Under the pieces are notes generated by a model. The model had not been told where the DNA came from and searched no databases. It worked only from the letters and a program-made list of their open reading frames with translations. A DNA stretch of 64,000 nucleotides from Pseudomonas arsenicoxydans. Its GTDB lineage: Bacteria; Pseudomonadota; Gammaproteobacteria; Pseudomonadales; Pseudomonadaceae. The stretch covers positions 124,001-188,000 of the forward strand of contig NZ_RCZE01000013.1 in NCBI RefSeq assembly GCF_006438915.1, in the 5' to 3' direction. This document shows, piece after piece, positions 15,442 to 23,922 of this stretch; within the stretch, counting starts at the first letter, position 1; each line of letters starts with the position of its first letter. A program made the translations under genes and the position numbers.

Positions 15442-17217
15442 ATGACTCAACCCGCACGTCGCCAGCCCTTCGTCTTGAGCCTGCTGCTCAGTGCCATGCT
15501 GTTGTCTGGCCAGGCATTGGCCGCGGTCTCCGACCAGGACATTCTCCAGGACCCGAAAAACCCGGAGCAAATCGTCACCAACGGCCTCGGCGTCCAGGGG
15601 CAACGCTACAGCCCGCTGGATATTCTCAACGTCGACAACGTGAAGGAATTGCGACCTGCCTGGGCATTCTCTTTCGGCGGCGAAAAACAGCGTGGCCAGC
15701 AAGCACAGCCGATGATCAAGGACGGCGTGATGTACATGACCGGGTCCTACTCGCGAGTGTTCGCGGTGGATGCGCGCACCGGCAAGAAACTCTGGCAATA
15801 CGATGCGCGCCTGCCGGATGACATCCGTCCGTGCTGCGACGTGATCAACCGTGGCGTGGCGCTGTATGGCGACCTGGTGTTCTTTGGCACGCTCGACGCC
15901 AAGCTGGTGGCCCTGAACAAAGACACCGGCAAAGTGGTGTGGAGCAAGCAGGTGGCCGACCACAAGGAAGGCTATTCGATCAGCGCCGCGCCCTTGGTGA
16001 TCAACGGCAAGCTGATTACCGGCGTGGCCGGTGGCGAGTTCGGCGTGGTGGGCAAGATTTCGGCGTACGACCCGAAAAATGGCGACCTGTTGTGGGTCCG
16101 GCCGACTGTTGAAGGCCACATGGGCTACGTCTACAAGGACGGCAAAGCCATCGAGAACGGCATCTCCGGCGGTGAAGCCGGCAAGACCTGGCCGGGTGAC
16201 CTGTGGAAGACCGGCGGCGCCGCGCCCTGGCTCGGCGGCTACTACGACCCGGAAACCAATCTGCTGCTGTTCGGCACCGGCAACCCGGCACCGTGGAACT
16301 CGCATTTGCGTCCTGGCGATAACCTTTACTCGTCGTCGCGCCTGGCGCTCAACCCGGACGACGGCACCATCAAATGGCACTTCCAGAGCACGCCCCACGA
16401 CGGTTGGGATTATGACGGCGTGAACGAGCTGGTCTCGTTCAACTACACCGAGGGCGGCAAGGAAATCAAAGCGGCGGCCACGGCGGACCGCAATGGTTTC
16501 TTCTACGTGCTGGACCGTACCAACGGTAAATTCATCCGCGGCTTCCCGTTCGTGGACAAGATCACCTGGGCCACCGGCCTGGATAAAGATGGCCGGCCGA
16601 TCTACAACGAAGCCAGTCGCCCAGGCGCGCCGGGCTCTGATCCAAAGGGCAGTTCGGTGTTCGTAGCGCCTGCGTTCCTGGGGGCGAAAAACTGGATGCC
16701 GATGGCCTACAACCGCGACACCGGGCTGTTTTACGTGCCATCCAACGAGTGGGGCATGGACATCTGGAACGAAGGCATCGCCTACAAAAAAGGCGCGGCG
16801 TTCCTCGGCGCCGGTTTCACCATCAAACCGTTGAACGAAGACTACATCGGTGTGCTGCGCGCCATCGACCCGATAACCGGCAAGGAAGTCTGGCGCCACA
16901 AGAACTACGCGCCGCTGTGGGGTGGGGTGCTGACCACCAAGGGCAACCTGGTGTTCACCGGCACGCCGGAAGGTTTCCTCCAGGCGTTCAATGCCAAGAC
17001 CGGCGAGAAAGTCTGGGAATTCCAGACCGGTTCCGGCGTACTCGGTTCGCCCGTGACCTGGGAAATGGACGGCGAACAGTACGTGTCTGTCCTCTCCGGT
17101 TGGGGCGGCGCCGTACCGTTGTGGGGCGGGGAAGTGGCCAAGCGCATCAAGGACTTCAACCAGGGCGGCATGCTCTGGACCTTCAAGCTGCCGAAGGACC
17201 TCGTTGCCAAGCACTGA
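15442..17217 (+). CDS. pedH: Lanthanide-type PQQ-dependent alcohol dehydrogenase (PedH-like)
   Basis: A 591-residue periplasmic quinoprotein with a signal peptide (LLSGQALAAVS, cleavage about 27) and eight-bladed propeller motifs throughout (AFNAKTGEKVWEFQTG, AIDPITGKEVWRHKN). The vicinal disulfide above PQQ is Cys131-Cys132 (RPCCDV). The catalytic Asp is Asp323 in GWDYDGVNE, and two residues on is Asp325. Calcium enzymes (ExaA, PedE, MxaF) have Ser, Thr or Ala there, while XoxF and PedH use the extra Asp to bind a lanthanide. The numbering matches P. putida PedH. The predicted activity is oxidation of ethanol and other alcohols and aldehydes with La, Ce, Pr or Nd, passing electrons to cytochrome c550. 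Metal use is inferred from this residue and not measured. Confidence 0.9.
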   Translation: MTQPARRQPFVLSLLLSAMLLSGQALAAVSDQDILQDPKNPEQIVTNGLGVQGQRYSPLDILNVDNVKELRPAWAFSFGGEKQRGQQAQPMIKDGVMYMTGSYSRVFAVDARTGKKLWQYDARLPDDIRPCCDVINRGVALYGDLVFFGTLDAKLVALNKDTGKVVWSKQVADHKEGYSISAAPLVINGKLITGVAGGEFGVVGKISAYDPKNGDLLWVRPTVEGHMGYVYKDGKAIENGISGGEAGKTWPGDLWKTGGAAPWLGGYYDPETNLLLFGTGNPAPWNSHLRPGDNLYSSSRLALNPDDGTIKWHFQSTPHDGWDYDGVNELVSFNYTEGGKEIKAAATADRNGFFYVLDRTNGKFIRGFPFVDKITWATGLDKDGRPIYNEASRPGAPGSDPKGSSVFVAPAFLGAKNWMPMAYNRDTGLFYVPSNEWGMDIWNEGIAYKKGAAFLGAGFTIKPLNEDYIGVLRAIDPITGKEVWRHKNYAPLWGGVLTTKGNLVFTGTPEGFLQAFNAKTGEKVWEFQTGSGVLGSPVTWEMDGEQYVSVLSGWGGAVPLWGGEVAKRIKDFNQGGMLWTFKLPKDLVAKH

Positions 17218-17258
17218 CCCCCAGTCCACCGCGTAACCCCTGTGGAGATGAATTACCT

Positions 17259-17378
17259 GTGGCGAGGGGGCTTGCCCCCGTTGGGTCGCGAAGCGGCCCC
17301 TTACATTCTTGGCACCCACCGCGGCGTCGACAATTACGACTGCTTCGCAGCCGGACGGGGGCAAGCCCCCTCGCCACA
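17259..17378. repeat. Extragenic inverted repeat, TGTGGCGAGGGGGCTTGCCC family
   Basis: Outer arms TGTGGCGAGGGGGCTTGCCC (from 17259) and its complement (to 17378), with an inner arm pair TCGCGAAGCGGCC / GACTGCTTCGCAGCCG. Further copies are at 26532-26652 and 28580-28715. It lies between pedH and the aldehyde dehydrogenase gene. Confidence 0.8.
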
Positions 17379-17460
17379 AAGGTGCACCCGACTCTTATCG
17401 GTAAACCTACGACCAATCGCCTGTCGGCACGACAGGCATCGACCCAGACAGAGGCCCACC

Positions 17461-18981
17461 ATGATCTACGCACAACCCGGAACCCCAGGCGCCGTTGTTT
17501 CCTTCAAGCCGCGCTATGGCAACTTCATCGGCGGCGAATTTGTCGCGCCGGTCAATGGCGAATATTTCACCAATACCTCGCCGGTGACCGGTGAAGTGAT
17601 TGCCGAATTCCCGCGCTCCAGCGCCGCCGACATCGAAAAGGCCCTCGACGCGGCACACGCCGCTGCGGATGCCTGGGGCAAGACTTCGGCCCAGGACCGT
17701 TCGCTGGTGCTGCTGAAAATCGCCGACCGTATCGAGCAAAACCTGGAAATCCTCGCCGTCACCGAAACCTGGGACAACGGCAAGGCCGTGCGCGAAACCC
17801 TGAACGCCGACGTGCCATTGGCTGCCGACCATTTCCGTTACTTTGCCGGCTGCATTCGCGCCCAGGAAGGCGGTGCTGCCGAGATCAATGAACTGACCAC
17901 CGCCTATCACTTTCACGAGCCTCTGGGCGTGGTCGGGCAAATCATTCCATGGAATTTCCCGCTGCTGATGGCGGCCTGGAAACTTGCCCCGGCCCTGGCC
18001 GCGGGTAACTGCGTCGTGCTCAAACCGGCCGAACAGACGCCGCTGTCGATCATGGTCTTCGCTGAACTGATCGCCGATTTGCTGCCGGCGGGCGTGCTGA
18101 ACATCGTCCAGGGCTTCGGTCGTGAAGCCGGCGAAGCGCTGGCCACCAGCAAGCGCATCGCCAAGATCGCCTTCACCGGTTCCACCCCGGTCGGCGCGCA
18201 CATCATGCATTGCGCCGCCGAGAACATCATCCCGAGCACCGTCGAGCTGGGCGGCAAGTCGCCGAACATCTTCTTCGAAGACATCATGAACGCCGAGCCA
18301 CAGTTCATCGAAAAAGCCGCCGAAGGACTGGTGCTCGCATTCTTCAACCAGGGCGAAGTGTGCACCTGCCCATCGCGGGCCTTGGTGCAAGAATCGATCT
18401 ACGAGCCGTTCATGGCCGAAGTGATGAAGAAGATCGTCAAGATCAAACGCGGCAACCCGCTGGACACCGAAACCATGGTCGGCGCCCAGGCGTCGGAGCA
18501 GCAATACGACAAGATCCTCTCGTACCTCAAAATCGCTCAGGAGGAGGGGGCTGAACTGCTCACCGGTGGCGCCGCCGAGCGGCTTGAAGGTGACCTGTCC
18601 AGCGGCTATTACATCCAGCCGACACTGCTCAAGGGCCACAACAAGATGCGCGTATTCCAGGAAGAAATCTTCGGCCCGGTGGTGGGTGTCACCACCTTCA
18701 AGGACGAAGCCGAAGCGCTGGCGATTGCCAACGACAGCGAGTTCGGCCTCGGTGCCGGCCTCTGGACCCGCGACATCAACCGCGCCTATCGCATGGGCCG
18801 GGCGATCAAGGCCGGGCGCGTGTGGACCAACTGCTACCACCTGTACCCGGCGCACGCGGCGTTCGGTGGTTACAAGAAGTCCGGCGTCGGTCGGGAAAAC
18901 CACAAGATGATGCTCGATCACTACCAGCAGACCAAGAACCTGCTGGTCAGCTACGACATCAATCCGCTGGGGTTCTTCTGA
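17461..18981 (+). CDS. exaC: NAD-dependent acetaldehyde dehydrogenase ExaC (PedI)
   Basis: A 506-residue cytoplasmic aldehyde dehydrogenase, exactly the length of P. aeruginosa ExaC. Features are the NAD-binding IPWNFPLLMAAWKLAPALAA, FTGSTPVG, the general base Glu in ELGGKSPNIFF (about 267) and the nucleophile Cys301 in NQGEVCTCPSR. It oxidises the aldehyde made by PedH to the acid. The ATG of MIYAQPGTPG is used; the open frame extends 73 codons upstream only through repeat sequence. A repeat separates it from pedH. Confidence 0.9.
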   Translation: MIYAQPGTPGAVVSFKPRYGNFIGGEFVAPVNGEYFTNTSPVTGEVIAEFPRSSAADIEKALDAAHAAADAWGKTSAQDRSLVLLKIADRIEQNLEILAVTETWDNGKAVRETLNADVPLAADHFRYFAGCIRAQEGGAAEINELTTAYHFHEPLGVVGQIIPWNFPLLMAAWKLAPALAAGNCVVLKPAEQTPLSIMVFAELIADLLPAGVLNIVQGFGREAGEALATSKRIAKIAFTGSTPVGAHIMHCAAENIIPSTVELGGKSPNIFFEDIMNAEPQFIEKAAEGLVLAFFNQGEVCTCPSRALVQESIYEPFMAEVMKKIVKIKRGNPLDTETMVGAQASEQQYDKILSYLKIAQEEGAELLTGGAAERLEGDLSSGYYIQPTLLKGHNKMRVFQEEIFGPVVGVTTFKDEAEALAIANDSEFGLGAGLWTRDINRAYRMGRAIKAGRVWTNCYHLYPAHAAFGGYKKSGVGRENHKMMLDHYQQTKNLLVSYDINPLGFF

Positions 18982-19004
18982 CCCTTGGAATCACGGTAAC
19001 CCCT

Positions 19005-19095
19005 TGTGGGAGCGGGCTTGCTCGCGAAAGCGATCTGTCAGTCAACGAATGTGTTGAATGTGACGCCGTCTTCGCGAGCAAGCCCGCTCCCACAT
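19005..19095. repeat. REP-type inverted repeat (TTCGCGAGCAAGCCCGCTCC family)
   Basis: Facing arms at 19005-19028 and 19071-19095 between exaC and pqqA. The pair may serve as a transcription boundary before the pqq promoter. Confidence 0.8.
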
Positions 19096-19153
19096 TGGTC
19101 TGCAGCGTATGGAAAATCGTGCAACACCCCCTACCAACGCACCCCGCATTCTC

Positions 19154-19165
19154 CTTCGAAAGTAG
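19154..19165 (+). promoter_or_regulatory. Putative alcohol-regulon operator for pqqA
   Basis: Core CTTC-GAAA-GTAG, one base from the palindromic consensus, followed by CATTCG. The nosP site is followed by the same six bases. Its centre is about 78 bp before the pqqA start. Confidence 0.4.
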
Positions 19166-19237
19166 CATTCGGGCGCCCGACGCCCCGTGCATTAATGGCT
19201 TTACCGGAATCGCCCGGCACAAGAAGAGGATTGACCC

Positions 19238-19309
19238 ATGTGGACTAAACCCGCGTTTACCGATCTGCGCATTGGCTTCGAAGTGACGATGTATTTCGCC
19301 AACCGTTGA
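19238..19309 (+). CDS. pqqA: PQQ precursor peptide PqqA
   Basis: A 23-residue ribosomal peptide (MWTKPAFTDLRIGFEVTMYF, then ANR). Glu15 and Tyr19, the two residues that PqqE joins and that become the PQQ skeleton, are in their canonical places in the EVTMY core. AAGAGGA precedes the ATG. The gene is too short for most automatic calls. It heads pqqABCDE, with pqqB starting 56 bp downstream. Confidence 0.95.
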   Translation: MWTKPAFTDLRIGFEVTMYFANR

Positions 19310-19364
19310 TTGCTCACCCGGCCAGCCGTCGGGTTGGCCGGGCCTGCCTTTTGGAGCCTCATTC

Positions 19365-20279
19365 ATGCACATTCGCGTTCTCGGCTCCGCTGCGGGTGGC
19401 GGTTTCCCGCAGTGGAATTGCAACTGCCACCAGTGTGCCGGGATGCGCAATGCCAGCCTGCGGGCACAACCGCGCACCCAGTCCTCGATTGTCCTGAGCG
19501 ACAACGGTGTGGATTGGGTGCTGTGCAATGCCTCGCCGGACATTCGTGCGCAGCTCGCCAGTTTTCCGCTGTTGCAACCGGCTCGCCAGTTGCGTGACAG
19601 CGCCATCGTTGGCGTGGTGCTGCTCGACAGCCAGATCGATCACTGCACCGGCCTGCTGAGCCTGCGCGAAGGCTGTCCGCATACCGTCTGGTGCACCGAA
19701 CGGGTTCACCAGGACCTGAGCAGCGGCTTTCCGCTGTTCAACATGCTGCGCCACTGGAACGGCGGGCTGCAGTGGCAACCGATCGGGCTGGATCGTCAGC
19801 CGTTCAGCATTCCTGCCTGCCAGCACTTGCGATGGCGTGCGATTCCCCTGGTGAGCAACGCACCGCCGTACTCGCCCAACCGCGGCCATCCGCAACCGGG
19901 CGACACCATTGGCTTATTCATTGAAGACCGGCGCAGCGGCGCGTCGCTGTTTTACGCGCCGGGTCTGGGGCAAGTCGATGACGAAGTGCTGGGCTGGATG
20001 CAGCGTGCCGATTGCCTGCTGCTGGACGGCACTTTGTGGCGTGACGACGAGATGCGCGTCTGCGAAGTCGGCCAAAGCCTGGGCAGCGAAATGGGGCACC
20101 TGTCGCAAAGCGGCCCCGGCGGCATGCTCGAGGTACTCGAAGGTTTTACCCGCCAGCGCAAGGTGCTGATCCACATCAACAACACCAACCCGATCCTCGA
20201 TGAAGACTCGGCTGAGCGCGCCTTGCTGGAACGGCGTGGGATCGAAGTGGCTTATGACGGCATGAGTATTGAGTTGTAG
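19365..20279 (+). CDS. pqqB: PQQ biosynthesis protein PqqB
   Basis: A 304-residue metallo-beta-lactamase-fold protein. MHIRVLGSAAGGGFPQWNCN and the CxxC-containing start (NCNCHQCAGM) are diagnostic of PqqB, a non-heme iron enzyme that hydroxylates the tyrosine of the PqqA-derived diamino acid. Length and context are standard. A perfect 32-bp-arm inverted repeat separates it from pqqC, which is unusual inside this operon. Confidence 0.95.
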   Translation: MHIRVLGSAAGGGFPQWNCNCHQCAGMRNASLRAQPRTQSSIVLSDNGVDWVLCNASPDIRAQLASFPLLQPARQLRDSAIVGVVLLDSQIDHCTGLLSLREGCPHTVWCTERVHQDLSSGFPLFNMLRHWNGGLQWQPIGLDRQPFSIPACQHLRWRAIPLVSNAPPYSPNRGHPQPGDTIGLFIEDRRSGASLFYAPGLGQVDDEVLGWMQRADCLLLDGTLWRDDEMRVCEVGQSLGSEMGHLSQSGPGGMLEVLEGFTRQRKVLIHINNTNPILDEDSAERALLERRGIEVAYDGMSIEL

Positions 20280-20284
20280 CGGAT

Positions 20285-20362
20285 GGCCCCATCGCGGGCA
20301 AGCCACGCTCCCACAGGTTTACGCGATCAACTGTGGGAGCGTGGCTTGCCCGCGATGGGGCC
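20285..20362. repeat. Perfect 32-bp inverted repeat between pqqB and pqqC
   Basis: Arms 20285-20316 and 20331-20362 are perfect reverse complements (GGCCCCATCGCGGGCAAGCC at the outer end) with a 14-bp loop. It is a variant REP type related to, but distinct from, the commoner copies here. As RNA it would form a very stable hairpin within the pqq transcript. It lacks a U-tract, so it probably does not terminate but could limit pqqCDE expression relative to pqqAB. Confidence 0.85.
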
Positions 20363-20396
20363 AGACCCGACACCGCAATTCCATCGGAGACCCGCA

Positions 20397-21149
20397 ATGA
20401 CCAGCCCCGCAATGACCCCCACCGAATTCGAAGCCGCCCTGCGCGCCAAAGGCGCCTATTACCACATTCATCACCCCTTCCACCAAGCCATGTACGCCGG
20501 CCGCGCGAGCCGCGAGCAGATTCAGGGCTGGGTCGCCAATCGCTTCTATTACCAGGTGAACATTCCGCTCAAGGATGCCGCGATCCTCGCCAACTGCCCG
20601 GACCGCGACGTGCGCCGTGAGTGGTTGCAACGGATTCTCGACCACGACGGCGTGGCCGGCAGTGAGGGCGGCATCGAAGCCTGGCTGCGTCTGGGCGAAG
20701 CGGTGGGGCTGGATCGCGAACAGATTCTGTCCCAGGAACTGGTGCTGCCCGGCGTGAGGTTCGCCGTCGATGCCTATGTCAATTTCGCCCGCCGCGCCTG
20801 CTGGCAGGAAGCGGCGAGCAGTTCGCTGACCGAACTGTTCGCCCCGCAGATCCATCAGTCCCGACTCGACGCCTGGCCGACGCATTACCCGTGGATCGAC
20901 GTTGGCGGTTATGACTATTTTCGCAACCGTTTGAGTCAGGCCCGGCGTGATGTGGAGCACGGCTTGCGCATTACCTTGACGCACTACGTCACGCGCGAGG
21001 CGCAGCAACGCATGCTCGAGATCCTGCAATTCAAACTCGACGTGCTGTGGAGCATGCTTGACGCCATGAGCATGGCCTACGAGCTAAAGCGCCCGCCTTA
21101 TCACACTGTCACGGCCAATAAAGTCTGGCACCGGGGGATTGCCCTGTGA
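20397..21149 (+). CDS. pqqC: Pyrroloquinoline-quinone synthase PqqC
   Basis: A 250-residue cofactor-less oxidase that performs the last ring closure and eight-electron oxidation giving PQQ. Recognisable segments are YYHIHHPFHQ, GWVANRFYYQ, NCPDRDVRREW and VLWSMLDAM. The ATG at 20397 follows GGAGACCCGCA and gives the usual length; the open frame upstream runs through the repeat and is not coding. Its stop overlaps the pqqD start. Confidence 0.95.
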   Translation: MTSPAMTPTEFEAALRAKGAYYHIHHPFHQAMYAGRASREQIQGWVANRFYYQVNIPLKDAAILANCPDRDVRREWLQRILDHDGVAGSEGGIEAWLRLGEAVGLDREQILSQELVLPGVRFAVDAYVNFARRACWQEAASSSLTELFAPQIHQSRLDAWPTHYPWIDVGGYDYFRNRLSQARRDVEHGLRITLTHYVTREAQQRMLEILQFKLDVLWSMLDAMSMAYELKRPPYHTVTANKVWHRGIAL

Positions 21150-21418
21150 GCCTGATCCATCGCGAGTGGTTGCCGTCGTTGCGCCAGGGCTTTCGTTTGC
21201 AATGGGAACCCCGCCAGGACTGTCACGTGCTGCTGTACCCCGAAGGCATGATCAAACTCAACGCCAGCGCCGGGCAGATCCTCGATCTGGTGAATGGCCG
21301 GCGCAGTGTCTCGGCGATCATAGAACGACTGACCGCGAATTTTCCCGGCGTGCCGGGGATCGATGAGGATGTGCTGGCATTTCTGGAGGTGGCTCATGCG
21401 CAATTCTGGATTGAATGA
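21146..21418 (+). CDS. pqqD: PqqA chaperone PqqD
   Basis: A 90-residue RiPP-recognition protein that binds PqqA and presents it to PqqE. It starts with GTG at 21146, overlapping the pqqC stop by 4 bp. The typical LQWEPRQDCHVLLYPEGMIK strand and LNASAGQILDLVNG helix are present. Its end overlaps pqqE by 23 bp, so the three genes are translationally coupled. Confidence 0.95.
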   Translation: MSLIHREWLPSLRQGFRLQWEPRQDCHVLLYPEGMIKLNASAGQILDLVNGRRSVSAIIERLTANFPGVPGIDEDVLAFLEVAHAQFWIE

Positions 21419-22538
21419 TTCACCCGTCGGCCCACCGCTGTGGCTGTTGGCGGAGCTGACCTACCGCTGCCCGCTGCAATGTCCGTATTGTTCCAACCCG
21501 CTGGATTTTGCCCGCCATGGCGAGGAACTGAGCACCGAGGAGTGGATCCGGGTGTTTCGCGAGGCCCGCGAAATGGGTGCCGCGCAATTGGGCTTTTCCG
21601 GCGGCGAGCCATTGGTGCGGCAGGACCTGGCCGAACTGATCAAAGCCGCGCGAGACATGGGCTACTACACCAACCTGATCACCTCGGGCATCGGCCTGAC
21701 CGAGCAGAAAGTCCGCGACTTCAAGGTGGCCGGGCTGGACCATATCCAGATCAGTTTTCAAGCGGCTGACGAAGCGGTCAACAACATGCTCGCCGGCTCC
21801 CGCAAGGCCTTCGCCCAGAAACTGGCCATGGCCCGCGCGGTGAAAGCCCAGGGCTATCCCATGGTGCTGAACTTCGTCACCCATCGGCACAACATTGACC
21901 AGATCGCACAGATCATCGACTTGTGCCTGGCGCTGGAAGCGGATTTTGTCGAGTTGGCCACGTGTCAGTTCTACGGCTGGGCCGAACTCAATCGCGTCGG
22001 CCTGCTGCCCACCCGCGAACAACTGCAGCGCGCCGAGCGCATCACCAACGAGTATCGCGCGCGGCTTGAGGCTCAGGGCCACCCGTGCAAGCTGATCTTT
22101 GTCACCCCGGATTATTACGAAGAGCGCCCCAAAACCTGCATGAACGGTTGGGCCAATCTGTTTCTCGACATCACCCCGGACGGTACCGCGCTGCCTTGCC
22201 ACAGCGCCCGCCAGTTGCCGGTGGAATTTCCCAACGTTCGCGAGCACAGCATTGAGCACATCTGGACCGATTCGTTTGGCTTCAACCGTTTTCGTGGCGA
22301 TGACTGGATGAAGGAGCCGTGCCGCTCGTGCGATGAAAAGCACACGGATCTGGGCGGCTGCCGTTGCCAGGCATTCATGCTCACCGGCGATGCCGCCAAT
22401 GCCGACCCGGTGTGCAGCAAGTCGCCGCACCATGGCGTGATCCTCAAGGCCCGGGAAGAGGCCGAGGCTGCGGGGCAGGGCATGGAACACCTGACGTTGC
22501 GTAACGAAAAGGCTTCGCAGCTGATCTATCGCGGATAG
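21396..22538 (+). CDS. pqqE: Radical SAM enzyme PqqE
   Basis: A 380-residue radical SAM protein that forms the Glu-Tyr carbon-carbon bond in PqqA. The SAM cluster motif CPLQCPYC has Cys25, Cys29 and Cys32. The C-terminal SPASM region has CMNGWANLFLDITPDG and ALPCHSARQ, then EPCRSCDEKHTDLGGCRCQ, the ligands of two auxiliary clusters. The ATG at 21396 has GGAGG six bases upstream inside pqqD. It is the last gene of the pqq operon here; no pqqF or pqqH follows. Confidence 0.95.
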   Translation: MRNSGLNDSPVGPPLWLLAELTYRCPLQCPYCSNPLDFARHGEELSTEEWIRVFREAREMGAAQLGFSGGEPLVRQDLAELIKAARDMGYYTNLITSGIGLTEQKVRDFKVAGLDHIQISFQAADEAVNNMLAGSRKAFAQKLAMARAVKAQGYPMVLNFVTHRHNIDQIAQIIDLCLALEADFVELATCQFYGWAELNRVGLLPTREQLQRAERITNEYRARLEAQGHPCKLIFVTPDYYEERPKTCMNGWANLFLDITPDGTALPCHSARQLPVEFPNVREHSIEHIWTDSFGFNRFRGDDWMKEPCRSCDEKHTDLGGCRCQAFMLTGDAANADPVCSKSPHHGVILKAREEAEAAGQGMEHLTLRNEKASQLIYRG

Positions 22539-22558
22539 ATACCTACGCGCAGTTCTAC

Positions 22559-22648
22559 TGTGGGAGCGGGCTTGCTCGCGAAGGCGATTTGTCAGGCAAC
22601 ATTAATAGTGAATGTCAGGGCCTCTTCGCGAGCAAGCCCGCTCCCACA
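22559..22648. repeat. REP-type inverted repeat (TTCGCGAGCAAGCCCGCTCC family)
   Basis: Facing arms at 22559-22583 and 22624-22648, twenty bases after pqqE. It closes the pqq operon and precedes the ercA regulatory region. Confidence 0.8.
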
Positions 22649-22676
22649 TTTGATCTGTGGTAGGCACAAGATCTTG

Positions 22677-22688
22677 CTACCCATTGGT
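22677..22688 (+). promoter_or_regulatory. Weak alcohol-regulon operator candidate for ercA
   Basis: TGCTACCCA here is identical to the left half of the nosP element, and GCATTCG follows in both, but the right half (TGGT) does not match. The element is centred about 77 bp before ercA, the same distance as at nosP. Kept as a candidate because of position and the shared 9-mer. Confidence 0.3.
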
Positions 22689-22758
22689 CTGATTGCATTC
22701 GCAGCCGGATGGTTTAGTGTGGGTTCCATCTTCCAAAACAATAAAAACAGGCTTTCCA

Positions 22759-23922
22759 ATGAGCCAGAGTCTCAGCCAGCTGCGTAAGTTCGTGTCTCCA
22801 GAAATCATCTTCGGTGCCGGCTGTCGGCACAATGTCGGCAATTACGCCAAGACCTTCGGTGCCCGCAAAGTTCTGGTGGTCAGCGATCCCGGGGTGATTG
22901 CCGCCGGGTGGGTTGCCGATGTCGAGGCCAGCCTGCAAGCCTTGGGTATCGACTACTTCCTGTACAGCGATGTCTCGCCTAACCCACGGGTCGAAGAAGT
23001 CATGCTCGGCGCGGAGCTGTACCGGGAAAACCATTGCGATGTGATTGTTGCCGTCGGCGGAGGCAGCCCGATGGATTGCGGCAAAGGCATCGGCATTGTA
23101 GTTGCTCACGGACGCAGCATTCTCGAATTCGAAGGCGTGGACACCATCCGTGTGCCCAGCCCTCCATTGATCCTGATTCCGACCACTGCCGGCACGTCGG
23201 CTGATGTGTCGCAGTTCGTGATCATTTCCAACCAGCAAGAACGCATGAAGTTCTCCATCGTCAGCAAAGCGGTGGTGCCGGACGTCTCGTTGATCGACCC
23301 GGAAACGACCCTGAGCATGGACCCGTTCCTGTCGGCGTGTACCGGCATCGACGCGTTGGTGCACGCCATCGAAGCCTTCGTCTCCACCGGTCACGGGCCA
23401 TTGACCGATCCCCATGCGCTGGAAGCGATGCGGTTGATCAACGGCAACCTGGTGCAAATGATTGCCAACCCCACGGACATCGCCCTGCGCGAGAAGATCA
23501 TGCTGGGCAGCATGCAAGCCGGGCTGGCGTTCTCCAACGCGATTCTCGGCGCGGTGCACGCGATGTCCCACAGCCTCGGCGGGTTCCTCGATCTGCCCCA
23601 TGGCCTGTGCAACGCGGTGTTGGTGGAACATGTGGTGGCGTTCAATTACAGCTCGGCGCCGGATCGCTTCAAGGTGATCGCCGAGACGTTCGGCATCGAT
23701 TGCCGCGGGCTGAACCACCGGCAGATCTGCGGGCGGCTGGTGGAACATCTGATTGCGCTCAAACACGCGATCGGCTTCCACGAGACCCTTGGCTTGCACG
23801 GGGTCAGTACGGCGGACATTCCGTTCCTGTCGCAACACGCCATGCACGACCCGTGCATCCTGACCAATCCGCGCGAATCCAGTCAGCGTGATGTCGAGGT
23901 CGTCTATGGCGAAGCCCTCTGA
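22759..23922 (+). CDS. ercA: Iron-containing alcohol dehydrogenase ErcA
   Basis: A 387-residue group III (iron-activated) alcohol dehydrogenase, the length of P. aeruginosa ErcA. The NAD-binding GGGSPMDCGK, DPETTLSMDPFL and the metal ligands in DALVHAIEAF and GAVHAMSHSLGGFLDLPHG are intact. In P. aeruginosa ErcA regulates the ethanol system rather than carrying flux. It overlaps the kinase gene ercS by 17 bp, mirroring nosP-nahK, which supports a sensory role. The ATG of MSQSLSQL is chosen; earlier in-frame ATGs lie in the regulatory region. Confidence 0.9.
   Translation: MSQSLSQLRKFVSPEIIFGAGCRHNVGNYAKTFGARKVLVVSDPGVIAAGWVADVEASLQALGIDYFLYSDVSPNPRVEEVMLGAELYRENHCDVIVAVGGGSPMDCGKGIGIVVAHGRSILEFEGVDTIRVPSPPLILIPTTAGTSADVSQFVIISNQQERMKFSIVSKAVVPDVSLIDPETTLSMDPFLSACTGIDALVHAIEAFVSTGHGPLTDPHALEAMRLINGNLVQMIANPTDIALREKIMLGSMQAGLAFSNAILGAVHAMSHSLGGFLDLPHGLCNAVLVEHVVAFNYSSAPDRFKVIAETFGIDCRGLNHRQICGRLVEHLIALKHAIGFHETLGLHGVSTADIPFLSQHAMHDPCILTNPRESSQRDVEVVYGEAL

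Noticed and set aside
15331..17379. 682-codon open frame antisense to the alcohol dehydrogenase gene
   Set aside because: It is a by-product of GC-rich codon bias opposite pedH. The translation has no recognisable domain, while the plus strand encodes a complete quinoprotein.
17407..17418. A further alcohol-regulon element before exaC (CTACGACCAATC)
   Set aside because: Only the left half matches, and spacing (about 50 bp to the start) differs from the other sites.
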